Shown here: in pieces, positions 19,082 through 27,409 of the stretch
Position numbering within the stretch: the stretch's first letter is position 1
How the letters are laid out: each line of letters begins with the position of its first letter
DNA from: Azospirillum sp. TSO35-2
GTDB lineage: Bacteria; Pseudomonadota; Alphaproteobacteria; Azospirillales; Azospirillaceae
NCBI RefSeq assembly: GCF_003116095.1
Contig: NZ_LGRA01000018.1
Location: forward strand, 57,447 to 121,446
Direction of reading: 5' to 3'
Length of the DNA: 64,000 bases
The notes under the pieces: model-generated
Told to the model about the DNA's origin: nothing
The model's database searches: none
What the model saw: the letters and a program-made list of their open reading frames with translations, nothing else
Program-made: the position numbers and the translations under genes

Positions 19082-20407
19082 TCAGAAATCGGCGACCTTC
19101 CCGGCGGAGAAGCCGGCGAAGCGGTCGGGGTGGTAGGGCTGGGGATCGACGATCGGCGTTTGGGCGGTGATGAGGTCGGCGATCAGATGGCCGGCGCCGG
19201 GACCGATGCCGAAGCCGTGGCCGCTGAACCCGGCGGCCAGGATCAGGCCCGGCAGGCTGCCGACCTCGCCGATGGCGGGAACGCCGTCGGGCGTGCTGTC
19301 GATGTAGCCGCCCCAGGCGGCGGTGATCGGCGCCCCCTTCAGGCCGGGCAGCAGCGCGGTGGCCCGCTCGTGGGTGAGGCGGATGGTGCCGTGGTCCGGG
19401 GTGGGGTCCAGCACCCGCACCCGCTCCATCGGGGTCGGGCGGTCGAGCCGCCAGCGCCGCAGCGTCTCGTGGCCGGAACGCAGGCCCCCCAAGCCGCCGG
19501 GCATCAGACTGCGCCAGCGCCGCGCGAACATCGGCATGAATTGCGGCGCGAAGCGGATTTGCTGAAAGGTCGGATCGACGCGCCCACGCCCGCTGATCGC
19601 CAGCGTGTGGCCGCCGTCGCCGCGCCGGGTGATCGACACGGCGGCGGTGTGCAGGGCGTCGGGAAGACCGTCGGCGCTGGGGCCGACCGACAGGATCGAC
19701 GAGCGGATCGAGGCGAGCGGGAAACGCACGCCGATCTGATGGCAGAAGGAGGAGGCCCAGGCCCCGCCCGCCAGGACCACCACCGGCGTGCGGATCGTGC
19801 CCTGTTCGGTGACGACGCCGCTGACCCGCCCACCGCTGGTTTCCAGCCCGCGTGCGGCGCAGCCCTGATGCACCGTGCCGCCCCGCTTCATGATCGCCCG
19901 CGCCACGGCGGGCGCGGCGCGGGCGGGGTCGGCGATGCCGTCCGATGGCGAGAAGACGCCGCCCTTCCAGGGCCGTCCGGTCGCCTGTCCACGCTCGGCC
20001 GCTTCGGCGCTGCTCAGCATGTGGGTGGTGACGCCGACCGTCCGGGCGAAATCGCGCCAGCGCGCCCAACCCGCCAGTTCCTGGTCGTCGTTGCTGAGAT
20101 AGAGCAGCCCGCAACGGCTGAAGCCGGTGTCCTCCCCGCTTTCGGCGGCAAAGCGGTCCCACAGATCCAGGCTCTTGGTGGCCATCGGCAGTTCGCGCGC
20201 GTCGCGGTTCTGCTGGCGGCACCAGCCCCAGTTGCGGCTGGACTGCTCCGCCCCGACCCGCCCCTTTTCCACCAGGGCCACCGACAGGCCGCGCTGGGCC
20301 AGACTGTAGGCCGCCCAGACGCCGACGATGCCGCCGCCGATCACGACGACATCCGCCTGAGCGGGCAGGCGCGGGGAGGAGGCGATGGCTTGCAAAGGCG
20401 CGGGCAT
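19082..20407 (-). CDS. DAO-type FAD-dependent oxidoreductase
   Basis: Flavoprotein of 441 residues that probably oxidises an amine or amino acid. The FAD dinucleotide-binding motif VVVIGGGIVGVWAAYSLAQ starts near residue 20, followed by VEKGRVGAEQSSRNWGW. The C-terminal DAO motif GFSGHGFGIGPGAGHLIADL closes the FAD site. The start at 20407 places the nucleotide motif at the usual distance. It is divergent from the Lrp-type regulator gene, with 246 bases between that carry an Lrp-like site. Homologues act on sarcosine, glycine, D-amino acids or opines; the substrate here is unknown. Confidence 0.9.
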   Translation of the reverse strand: MPAPLQAIASSPRLPAQADVVVIGGGIVGVWAAYSLAQRGLSVALVEKGRVGAEQSSRNWGWCRQQNRDARELPMATKSLDLWDRFAAESGEDTGFSRCGLLYLSNDDQELAGWARWRDFARTVGVTTHMLSSAEAAERGQATGRPWKGGVFSPSDGIADPARAAPAVARAIMKRGGTVHQGCAARGLETSGGRVSGVVTEQGTIRTPVVVLAGGAWASSFCHQIGVRFPLASIRSSILSVGPSADGLPDALHTAAVSITRRGDGGHTLAISGRGRVDPTFQQIRFAPQFMPMFARRWRSLMPGGLGGLRSGHETLRRWRLDRPTPMERVRVLDPTPDHGTIRLTHERATALLPGLKGAPITAAWGGYIDSTPDGVPAIGEVGSLPGLILAAGFSGHGFGIGPGAGHLIADLITAQTPIVDPQPYHPDRFAGFSAGKVADF

Positions 20408-20596
20408 GGGACGGGTCTCCGGTTTCGGCGTTGCACCATCTAGCCATGGCGCGCGGACCGGCGGGCGCTGCATTGGCCGATCCAACGGCATTATCTTCTG
20501 TCGATGCCCGAAGACCCGACGCTTTGTTCTGTCGGAGGAAAGCGTCTTGATGATCGACAGGCAGGCCGCGCGTGCTAAGCTGCCATCGCCTGATCG

Positions 20597-20612
20597 GCAG
20601 AATTTTCTGCTG
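20597..20612. promoter_or_regulatory. Lrp-like operator
   Basis: GCAGAA-TT-TTCTGC is a perfect dyad, and positions 20598-20612 (CAGAATTTTCTGCTG) match the E. coli Lrp consensus YAGHAWATTWTDCTR at 13 of 15 positions. It ends 41 bases before the start codon of the Lrp-family gene, the expected place for autoregulation, and could also act on the divergent oxidase. Confidence 0.6.
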
Positions 20613-20653
20613 CCGTTTTCCGCTCCCCGCCCCTCGAACCGGATGGGTTCCCC

Positions 20654-21130
20654 ATGAAGCTGGACCGCATCGACATCAAGATTCTGCATCAGCTCCAGAA
20701 GAACGGCCGGATCACCAACGTGGAGTTGGCCGAGCTGGTAAACCTGTCCCCCAGCCCCTGCCTGATGCGGGTCAAGAAGCTTCAGTCGGAAGGCTACATC
20801 GAGGGGTATGCGGCCCAGATCAACGTCAGCAAACTCGGCCAGACCCTGACCGTCTTCACCGAGGTGACGCTGAAGAACCACCGGCAGGTCGATTTCGCCC
20901 GTTTCCTGGCGGCCGTCAAAAAGATCGAACAGCTGCTGGAATGCCATCTGGTGTCCGGCGGCTACGATTACATGCTGAAGTTCGTCACGTCCGGCATCGG
21001 CGAATATCAGGAGATCATGGAAAAGCTGACCGACATGGACATCGGCATCGACAAGTATTTCAGCTACGTCGTGCTGAAATCGCCGATCGTGCGCGCGCAC
21101 ATGCCGCTGACCACGCTGTTCCCGATGTGA
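20654..21130 (+). CDS. Lrp/AsnC-family transcriptional regulator
   Basis: Regulator of 158 residues: an N-terminal helix-turn-helix (LDRIDIKILHQLQKNGRITN ... VNLSPSPCLMRVKKLQ) joined to a C-terminal RAM ligand-binding domain (LTVFTEVTLKN ... HLVSGGYDYMLKFVT). Family members sense amino acids and often control adjacent amino-acid or amine catabolic genes. It lies between the divergent oxidase and the convergent transporter operon. It is the best local candidate to control the transporter-aminotransferase operon, though that is an inference. Confidence 0.93.
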   Translation: MKLDRIDIKILHQLQKNGRITNVELAELVNLSPSPCLMRVKKLQSEGYIEGYAAQINVSKLGQTLTVFTEVTLKNHRQVDFARFLAAVKKIEQLLECHLVSGGYDYMLKFVTSGIGEYQEIMEKLTDMDIGIDKYFSYVVLKSPIVRAHMPLTTLFPM

Positions 21131-21156
21131 AGGCGTTGGCTGCGGGGGCCTGTCGG

Positions 21157-22812
21157 TCAGGCCACCCGCATCCGGTCGGCGTCGAGGTTCAGCGTGTCGA
21201 GCCAGGTCGGATCCAGTTTGGGGACCGACGAGAACAGCAACTGCGAATAGGGATGCTGCGGCTCCTGCCGGGCGGCGGGGATGATGGTTTCGACCGTCTG
21301 CCCGCGGTACATCACGATGATCTCGTCGCAGATCGCCTCGATCACCGACAGGTCATGGCTGATGAAGACATAGGACAGGCCAAGCTCGCGTTGCAGTTCC
21401 TTGAGCAGATCGATGATCGCCGCCGCGACCACGGTGTCGAGGGCCGAGGTGATCTCGTCGCACAAGATCAGTTTCGGCTCGGCGGCGAGCGCGCGGGCGA
21501 AATTCACCCGCTGCTTCTGGCCTCCCGACAGTTCCGCCGGACGGCGCTGGCGCAAGGCGCGCGGCAGATGGACCATGTCCAGCAGCGCGTCGATCCGCGC
21601 GTCGCGGGCCTTGCCGCGCAGGCCGTGATAGAAGGTCAGGGGACGGCCAAGGATGTCCTCGATCGATTTGGCCGGGTTGAGCGCGGTGTCGGCGTGCTGG
21701 AAGACGATCTGCAGGTCGCGCAACTGCTCGCGGGTGCGCTGGCGGGCGCTGTGCCACAGCTCCCGCCCGTCGAACTGGATGGCGCCGTCGCAAGCCGGCA
21801 GGATTCCGGCGATGGTGCGCGCCAGGGTCGATTTCCCGCAGCCGGATTCCCCGATGATGCCGAGGTTGGTGCCCCGCCTCACTTGCAGGCTCACCCCCTT
21901 GACCGCGAGGACCAGCGGTTGCCCGTTCGACTGGGGCGGGCCGTAACCCGCGCTCAGCGTGCTGATGTCCAGCAGCGGGGCGGCGTTGGTGGCAAACGCC
22001 TCCGCCGCCGCGGTCCGCCCGCCGGTGTCGGGGTGGAAGGCGTGCAGCAGTTCCCGCGTGTAGGGGTGGGTCGGGTGGTTCAGGATGTCGTCGACGGTTC
22101 CGGTTTCCTGGGCCGCGCCGTTCCTCAGCACCATGATGCGGTCGGCGATCTGGGCGACCACGGCGAGATCGTGGGAGACATAGACGCAGGCGATCCGACG
22201 CTTGGCGGTCACCGACTTGAAGGCGCGCAACACCTCCACCTGGGTGGTGACGTCGAGTGCCGTGGTCGGCTCGTCGAAGATCACCACCTTGGGATCGCCG
22301 ATGAGGGCCATCGCCGCCGCCAGCCGCTGAAGCTGCCCGCCCGACACTTGGTGCGGGTAACGGTCGCCGATGCCGTCGGGATCGGGCAGGGACAGGGCGC
22401 GGAACAGGACGACCGCCCGCCGGCGGGCCTCGTCCGGCGGCATCAGCCGGTGAATCCGCGTCACCTCGATGACCTGATCCATGATGGTCGCCGCCGGGTT
22501 GAAGGCGGCGGCGGCGCTCTGCGGCACATAGGCGACGGTGGTGCCGCGCAGGGCGGCCCGTTCCTTTTCCGACAAAGCCGCCATGTCATGGCCATCGACC
22601 CGCACCGACCCACCGGAAATCCGGCAGCCCGGACGGGCGTAGCCCAGCAGGGTCAGGGCGGCGGTGGTCTTGCCGGACCCGCTTTCGCCGATGAAGGCGA
22701 CGGTTTCGCCCGCCGCGATGTCCAGGGTGATGCCCTTGAGGATCTCGACCCGGCGACCGGAATCGGTGGTGGCCTCGACCGTCAGATCGCGGATTTCGAC
22801 GAGGTTGGTCAT
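21157..22812 (-). CDS. ABC transporter ATP-binding protein, fused DppD-DppF type
   Basis: Cytosolic ATPase of 551 residues made of two ABC domains in tandem. The first has Walker A GESGSGKTT, signature VSGGQLQRL and Walker B VIFDEPTTAL. The second has Walker A GESGCGKST, signature LSGGQKQRV and Walker B ILCDEITSAL. Both resemble the oligopeptide/nickel/opine (PepT) group. Its ATG overlaps the permease stop (TGATG). It is the last gene of the seven-gene operon and converges on the Lrp-type gene. Confidence 0.94.
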   Translation of the reverse strand: MTNLVEIRDLTVEATTDSGRRVEILKGITLDIAAGETVAFIGESGSGKTTAALTLLGYARPGCRISGGSVRVDGHDMAALSEKERAALRGTTVAYVPQSAAAAFNPAATIMDQVIEVTRIHRLMPPDEARRRAVVLFRALSLPDPDGIGDRYPHQVSGGQLQRLAAAMALIGDPKVVIFDEPTTALDVTTQVEVLRAFKSVTAKRRIACVYVSHDLAVVAQIADRIMVLRNGAAQETGTVDDILNHPTHPYTRELLHAFHPDTGGRTAAAEAFATNAAPLLDISTLSAGYGPPQSNGQPLVLAVKGVSLQVRRGTNLGIIGESGCGKSTLARTIAGILPACDGAIQFDGRELWHSARQRTREQLRDLQIVFQHADTALNPAKSIEDILGRPLTFYHGLRGKARDARIDALLDMVHLPRALRQRRPAELSGGQKQRVNFARALAAEPKLILCDEITSALDTVVAAAIIDLLKELQRELGLSYVFISHDLSVIEAICDEIIVMYRGQTVETIIPAARQEPQHPYSQLLFSSVPKLDPTWLDTLNLDADRMRVA

Positions 22813-23666
22813 CAGGAGGCACTCCGGTCCCGGATCTTCTGCGGAAGATTGTCGATCAGCAGATTGACGCTGATGGTCAGCGTGGCGATGGCCAGCGACG
22901 GCACGATCACCGCCGGCGCCGCGAAGGGCAGGCCGCCGATGTTCTCGCGCACCAGCGCGCCCCAGTCGGCATAGGGCGGCTGAACGCCCAGCCCCAGGAA
23001 GGACAGGCCCGACAGCAGCAGGACGATGAAGACGAAGCGCAGGCCCAGGTCGGCCAGCACCGGGCCGATGATGTTGGGCAGGATCTCCGACCCGATCAGA
23101 TAGGGCAGCTTCTCCCCGCGGATGCGGGCGACCATGATGTAGTCCATCGTGTCGATGTTGACCGCCAGCGCCCGGCTGAAGCGGTAGGCGCCGGGGATGT
23201 AGATGACCGACAGGGTCATGATCAGCACGGGAATGGACGACCCGACCGCCGCCACCACCATCAGGCCGAACAGCTTGCTGGGGATCGAGTTCATCGCGTC
23301 GAGCACGCGGCTGACCACCATGTCCACCGGCCCGCGCAGCACGGCCGAGGCCATGCCCAGCACCACGCCGCTGAAGCAGGCGATGGTGACCGCCGCCAGC
23401 GAAATGCCGACGGTGTAGCGGGCGCCGAGGATGACACGGGACAGCATGTCGCGGCCGAGATAGTCCGATCCCAGCCACAGGCCGGGCCGCATCGGGCCGA
23501 AATAGTCGGCGTCGACCATCTCGCCCACCGAATGGGGGGTGATGTAGGAGGCGAACAGGGCGACCAGCGCCCAGAACAGGACCACGGAGGCGCTGACCAA
23601 CCCGACCGGATTGATCCGGTAGCCGGACCGCGCCGCGAGGAAGCCGGTGGAGGAGTGTGTCTTCAT
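22812..23666 (-). CDS. ABC transporter permease (DppC type)
   Basis: Inner-membrane permease of 284 residues. An N-terminal helix (VGLVSASVVLFWALVALFAS) is followed by a periplasmic stretch with the family motif LGSDYLGRDMLSRVI, then the BPD_transp_1 domain with five helices and the coupling segment region MVARIRGEKLPYLI. It overlaps the upstream permease gene by 4 bases and the ATPase gene by 1 base, so translation of the three is coupled. It forms the channel with the DppB-type protein. Confidence 0.94.
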   Translation of the reverse strand: MKTHSSTGFLAARSGYRINPVGLVSASVVLFWALVALFASYITPHSVGEMVDADYFGPMRPGLWLGSDYLGRDMLSRVILGARYTVGISLAAVTIACFSGVVLGMASAVLRGPVDMVVSRVLDAMNSIPSKLFGLMVVAAVGSSIPVLIMTLSVIYIPGAYRFSRALAVNIDTMDYIMVARIRGEKLPYLIGSEILPNIIGPVLADLGLRFVFIVLLLSGLSFLGLGVQPPYADWGALVRENIGGLPFAAPAVIVPSLAIATLTISVNLLIDNLPQKIRDRSAS

Positions 23667-24613
23667 CGGAGCCTCGGGTTCGACAGGATGGCGACGATGT
23701 CGGCGGTGGTGATCAGAAGCAGATACCCGAAGCAGAAAATCATCGCGCAGGACTGGATCAGCGGCAAATCGCGGGTGGAGACCGCATCGACCATCAGCTT
23801 GGCGATGCCGGGATAGTTGAAGATGGTTTCGACGATGATGACGCCGCCCACCAGGTAGGACAGCGACAGCGCCACCGCGTTGGCGATCGGGCCGAGCGCG
23901 TTGGGCAAGGCGTGGCGCAAAACCATCCGGGGCCGCGACGCCCCTTTCAGCAGCGCCATTTCGACATAGGGCGTGTTCAGCGTCTCGATCACCGCGGCCC
24001 GGCTCATGCGGATCATCTGCGCCGACACCCCGAAGGTCAGCGTGACGACTGGCATGGCGTAGGCCCGCAACAGCCCGGAGATGCTGTCCACCTGATAGGT
24101 GAAGGACAGGGCGGGCAGCCATTTCAGGTAAACCGCGAACACCAGGACGGCCAGGGTCGCCAGCACGAATTCCGGGACGGAGATGACGCCGATGGTGGCG
24201 ATGGTGACGATGCGGTCGTACAGCGTGCGCCGCCACATGGCGGCGGTGATGCCGAGCGTCAGCGCAAGGGGAACCGACACCAGGGTGGTCAGTCCCGCCA
24301 GCTTCAGCGTGTTGACCAGCCGGCCGGCGATCAACGTCGCCACCGGCAGATGGTTGGCGTAGGACGTGCCGAGATCGCCCTGGAACAGCCCGATGATCCA
24401 GTGGACGAAGCGCAGCAGGGCCGGTTCGTCGAGATGCATGGCCGTGCGCAGACCGGCGACGGCCTCGGGTGTCGCCGCCTGCCCCAGCAGGATCGTCGCC
24501 GTGTCGCCGGGCAGCAGGGTGGTGGCGAAGAACACGGCGAAGGACACGATCGTCAGTGTGACCAGTGCGATGAGCAGCCGACCGAGGATGAGGGAGGGAA
24601 CGCGTGATGTCAT
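23663..24613 (-). CDS. ABC transporter permease (DppB type)
   Basis: Inner-membrane permease of 316 residues with the usual first helix (LGRLLIALVTLTIVSFAVFF), the periplasmic LPGDTATILLG motif, LFQGDLGTSY, and the coupling helix around VEMALLKGASRPRMVLRHALPN. The ATG at 24613 is chosen because the family starts there; upstream codons are not homologous. It follows the binding-protein gene after 121 bases that contain a hairpin. Confidence 0.94.
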   Translation of the reverse strand: MTSRVPSLILGRLLIALVTLTIVSFAVFFATTLLPGDTATILLGQAATPEAVAGLRTAMHLDEPALLRFVHWIIGLFQGDLGTSYANHLPVATLIAGRLVNTLKLAGLTTLVSVPLALTLGITAAMWRRTLYDRIVTIATIGVISVPEFVLATLAVLVFAVYLKWLPALSFTYQVDSISGLLRAYAMPVVTLTFGVSAQMIRMSRAAVIETLNTPYVEMALLKGASRPRMVLRHALPNALGPIANAVALSLSYLVGGVIIVETIFNYPGIAKLMVDAVSTRDLPLIQSCAMIFCFGYLLLITTADIVAILSNPRLR

Positions 24614-24689
24614 GCCTGGCCTCTGCGAGGTGAGGCGCCCCCGGAGGGGTTGCCCGGATGGGCGACGACGGGACGGGCCATGGTGGGCC

Positions 24690-24720
24690 GGGGCGGCCGG
24701 ACTTTCGGCCATACCGCCCC
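24690..24720 (-). promoter_or_regulatory. Hairpin between binding-protein and permease genes
   Basis: GGGGCGG (24690-24696) pairs with CCGCCCC (24714-24720), and an inner CCG/CGG pairing shortens the loop. No T-run follows on the minus strand. Such hairpins commonly let the binding-protein message accumulate above the permease message. That role is inferred from position. Confidence 0.4.
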
Positions 24721-24734
24721 GCCCGGCCACTGTA

Positions 24735-26342
24735 TCAGGCGGCCAGCCAGACATACTCGGCAAAAGCATAGCCCATCATGCCGCCCAGCGGGTTCGGGGC
24801 GAGTCCCTTCAGCTTGTCGGTGATGGCGTCCACGTTGGAGATGTAGGCGGGGATGATGGTGCCGGCCTCTTCGGCGATCATCACCTGCATCTCGCCGTAC
24901 AGTTCCTTGCGCTTGTTCCAGGCGAGCGTGCCGCGCGCTTCGAGCATCATCTTGTCGAAGCGCTCGGACTTGTACTGGCTCTCGTTCCACGGCGCTTCGG
25001 AGGCGTAGAGCAGGGAGAACAGGATGTCCGGCGTCGGGCGCGGGTTGATGTTGCCGAAATGGATCGGGGCCTTCAGCCAGTAATTGCTCCAATAGCCGTC
25101 GGACGGCACGCGCTGGACGTCGAGCTTCATGCCGATCTCGGCGCCGGAGGCCTGGATCACCATCGCCATGTCGACGGCGGACGAGGCGGCGTCCGACGTG
25201 ATCACCGGGATGGACTGCCCCAGCAGGCCGGCCTTCTTGAACAGGGCCTTCGCCTTTTCCGGATCGAACGGCTTGGGCTTCAGCGCGGCGTTGTGGAAGG
25301 GGCTGGCCGGGGACACCGGCTGGTCGTTGCCGACCTCGCCGAAGCCGCGCAGGGCGGATTTGACGATCTGCTCGCGGTTGACGAGATATTTCATCCCGTC
25401 GACGAAATCCTTGCGGCTTCCCGGCTCCATGTCCAGGCGGATGTTCAGGTCGGTGTAGTTGCCCGACGTGGTCTTGGACAGGGCGAAGCCCTGCTGGCCG
25501 TCGACCAGCCGCGTGGAGCGCGGGTTGATCGATGCGGCGAGATGGATGTCGCCGGACAGCAGCGCGTTGACGCGGGCGTTGTCGTCGCTGATCGCGAAGA
25601 ATTCGAAGGAATCGACGTTCGGCCCGCCCTTCCAGTAATTCGGGTTGCGCACACCGATGGACCGCACGCCCGGTTCGAAGCTCTTGCAGATGAAGGCGCC
25701 GGTGCCGTTGCCCTTGGAGAAGTCGGTCGTGCCGTCGGCCACGATCATGAAGTGATGCATGGCCAGGATGGTCGGCAGGTCGGCGTTCGGGGTGGCCAGC
25801 GTGATGGCGACGGTGCTCTTGTCCACCGCCTTGATGTCCGTCATCTGGGCGGCGATCTTCGCAACCTTCGAACCGACGGCCGGATCGAGGTGGCGCTTCA
25901 GCGAGAACACCACGTCGTCGGCGGTCAGCGACTTGCCGTCGTGGAAGGTCACCCCCTTGCGAAGCTTGATCGTCCAGGTCTTGGCGTCGTCGGTGTCGAC
26001 GGACTGGGCCAACTCCATCTTCGGGATGCCGGCCTTGTCGAGGAAGGTCAGGCGGTTGTAGAAGGCGCAGCAGCGGACATAGTCGGTGGACAGCGACGCC
26101 TTCGCCGGGTCGAGCGTGTCCGCGGTGGATGCCGACCAGCCGGCGGCCTTGAGCGTGCCGCCCTTCACCGGTTCGTCCGCAACCGCGGCGTTGGCGCGGC
26201 CCATAACGAGGTCGATGGCGGGCAGGGACATCCCGCCTGCCAGCAGCATCTTGAGCAGGTCACGGCGGTTGGCCCCGCGCCGGATGGCGCTTTCGACCAT
26301 GCTGTCGTCGGTCCGGGTCCAGGTTTCAGGCGTCTTGGTCAT
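24735..26342 (-). CDS. ABC transporter substrate-binding protein (peptide/opine type, Tat-exported)
   Basis: Periplasmic SBP_bac_5 protein of 535 residues. The N-terminus carries a twin-arginine-like motif near residues 24-30 (ANRRDLLKMLLAGG) and a hydrophobic stretch ending at GRANA, so export by the Tat pathway is likely. The mature part has the family markers GGTLKAAGWS, LRKGVTFHDGKSLTADDVVF and the FDPEKAKALFKKAGL segment. It is transcribed with two permeases and the double ATPase. The ligand is unknown; the neighbouring aminotransferase and oxidases suggest an amine, opine or amino-acid derivative rather than a peptide. Confidence 0.94.
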   Translation of the reverse strand: MTKTPETWTRTDDSMVESAIRRGANRRDLLKMLLAGGMSLPAIDLVMGRANAAVADEPVKGGTLKAAGWSASTADTLDPAKASLSTDYVRCCAFYNRLTFLDKAGIPKMELAQSVDTDDAKTWTIKLRKGVTFHDGKSLTADDVVFSLKRHLDPAVGSKVAKIAAQMTDIKAVDKSTVAITLATPNADLPTILAMHHFMIVADGTTDFSKGNGTGAFICKSFEPGVRSIGVRNPNYWKGGPNVDSFEFFAISDDNARVNALLSGDIHLAASINPRSTRLVDGQQGFALSKTTSGNYTDLNIRLDMEPGSRKDFVDGMKYLVNREQIVKSALRGFGEVGNDQPVSPASPFHNAALKPKPFDPEKAKALFKKAGLLGQSIPVITSDAASSAVDMAMVIQASGAEIGMKLDVQRVPSDGYWSNYWLKAPIHFGNINPRPTPDILFSLLYASEAPWNESQYKSERFDKMMLEARGTLAWNKRKELYGEMQVMIAEEAGTIIPAYISNVDAITDKLKGLAPNPLGGMMGYAFAEYVWLAA

Positions 26343-26385
26343 CTCAGCCTCACTCTGTTCGTGTGTTGTTTGTTCGTTTGTTCTC
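26343..26385 (-). promoter_or_regulatory. C/A-rich leader before the binding-protein gene
   Basis: On the minus strand the leader reads about 25 bases made almost only of A, C and G, with repeated AACAAACGAACAAAC and CACACGAACA words, ending near the ribosome site. CA-rich leaders are known translation enhancers and targets of small RNAs such as GcvB on binding-protein messages. The role here is inferred. Confidence 0.35.
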
Positions 26386-26407
26386 AGGGCGCTCCGGTGT
26401 GGTCCGG

Positions 26408-27142
26408 TTACGCGGGGACTGTCTTCGACGCCTCTGCGGCGGCATCCACGGCGTCGGCCAGTTCCGCCATCGAGCGGAAATGGAAATCCGGCTCGGTGAA
26501 TTCGGCGGGCTCGATGGTCCCGCCATAACCGTTTTGCGCGTGCCGCCGCTGGATCCAGCAGTTGGTCAGGCCGAGGCGCCGGGAAACCCCGATGTCGTGA
26601 TACTGGCTCTGGGCGACGTGCAGGATGTCGTCCTTGCTGCCGCCGTCGCGCTCGACGAAGTCGAACACCTGCTGGAAGAAGGCGGGGTTGGGCTTTTCGA
26701 CGCCGGTGTCGTCGGCGGTGAAGCCGGCGTAGAAGGGATCGCCCAGCTCGCGGGAGAAATGGGTGAAAGCCCAGCGCCGCGCGTTGGTCATCGCGATCAG
26801 CTTGTACCGCTTGGCCAGACGGGCCATGGCGTCCTTGCTGTCCGGGAAGCCGGCCCAGGACGCCGCCGAATCCCGCAGGCGTTCACCGTACTGCGTGCCG
26901 GCGGGCAGGCCCAGCGTCGGCGCGATGACCGAATAGACGCGGACCAGGTCGTCGGGGAACAGATCGGCGTTCGGGGCGTAGCGTGCCTCGCGGTAGAGGG
27001 TCAGCGCCGCCTCGCCGTCCACCGTGGTTCCGGCCTCTGCCGCGATTTCGGCGAGGCATCCGGTGATGCCGGATTCGAAGTCGATCAGGGTGCCGACGAC
27101 GTCGAAGGTCAGATATTTGAAGCTCTGCAGAGTCTTGGGCAA
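26408..27142 (-). CDS. Haloacid dehalogenase type II family hydrolase
   Basis: HAD-superfamily hydrolase of 244 residues. The nucleophile motif is LTFDVVGTLIDFESG (Asp near residue 14), motif II is AMTNARR, and the acidic motif III lies around DDILHVAQSQYHDI. The type II cap (VYSVIAPTLGLPAG region) is as in L-2-haloacid dehalogenases. In many catabolic clusters such proteins are not true dehalogenases, and the substrate is unknown. I place the start at a TTG (27142) because it has an AGGAG site 8 bases away and leaves the protein beginning just before the nucleophile strand. A second member lies at 30036. Confidence 0.85.
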   Translation of the reverse strand: MPKTLQSFKYLTFDVVGTLIDFESGITGCLAEIAAEAGTTVDGEAALTLYREARYAPNADLFPDDLVRVYSVIAPTLGLPAGTQYGERLRDSAASWAGFPDSKDAMARLAKRYKLIAMTNARRWAFTHFSRELGDPFYAGFTADDTGVEKPNPAFFQQVFDFVERDGGSKDDILHVAQSQYHDIGVSRRLGLTNCWIQRRHAQNGYGGTIEPAEFTEPDFHFRSMAELADAVDAAAEASKTVPA

Positions 27143-27150
27143 CGCACCAA

Positions 27151-27155
27151 CTCCT
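27151..27155 (-). promoter_or_regulatory. Ribosome-binding site supporting a TTG start
   Basis: AGGAG on the minus strand, 8 bases before the TTG at 27142. No ATG or GTG near the start of homology has a comparable site. Confidence 0.6.
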
Positions 27156-27409
27156 CTCTCGGACCGCGTGGGAACCGTTCCGGTCCGACGGGTCGTTTCA
27201 GGTCCGGCGGCATCGTCCGCCGGGGTGTCGGGCTGGCGCCGGGGGTGCCGCCCTGGCGTCTCTGGAGGTGGCCCGGAGTTCCGGTCTTCTGTCCCATCCA
27301 GTGTGGTCGATGGGCTTGCCGCCGGTCTTCCAATCATCGGGCCTGGACAGCAGAAAATGCCGGATGCGGGGGCGTTCACGGATTCTTCCGCGGACTCCCC
27401 CGTTTTCGG

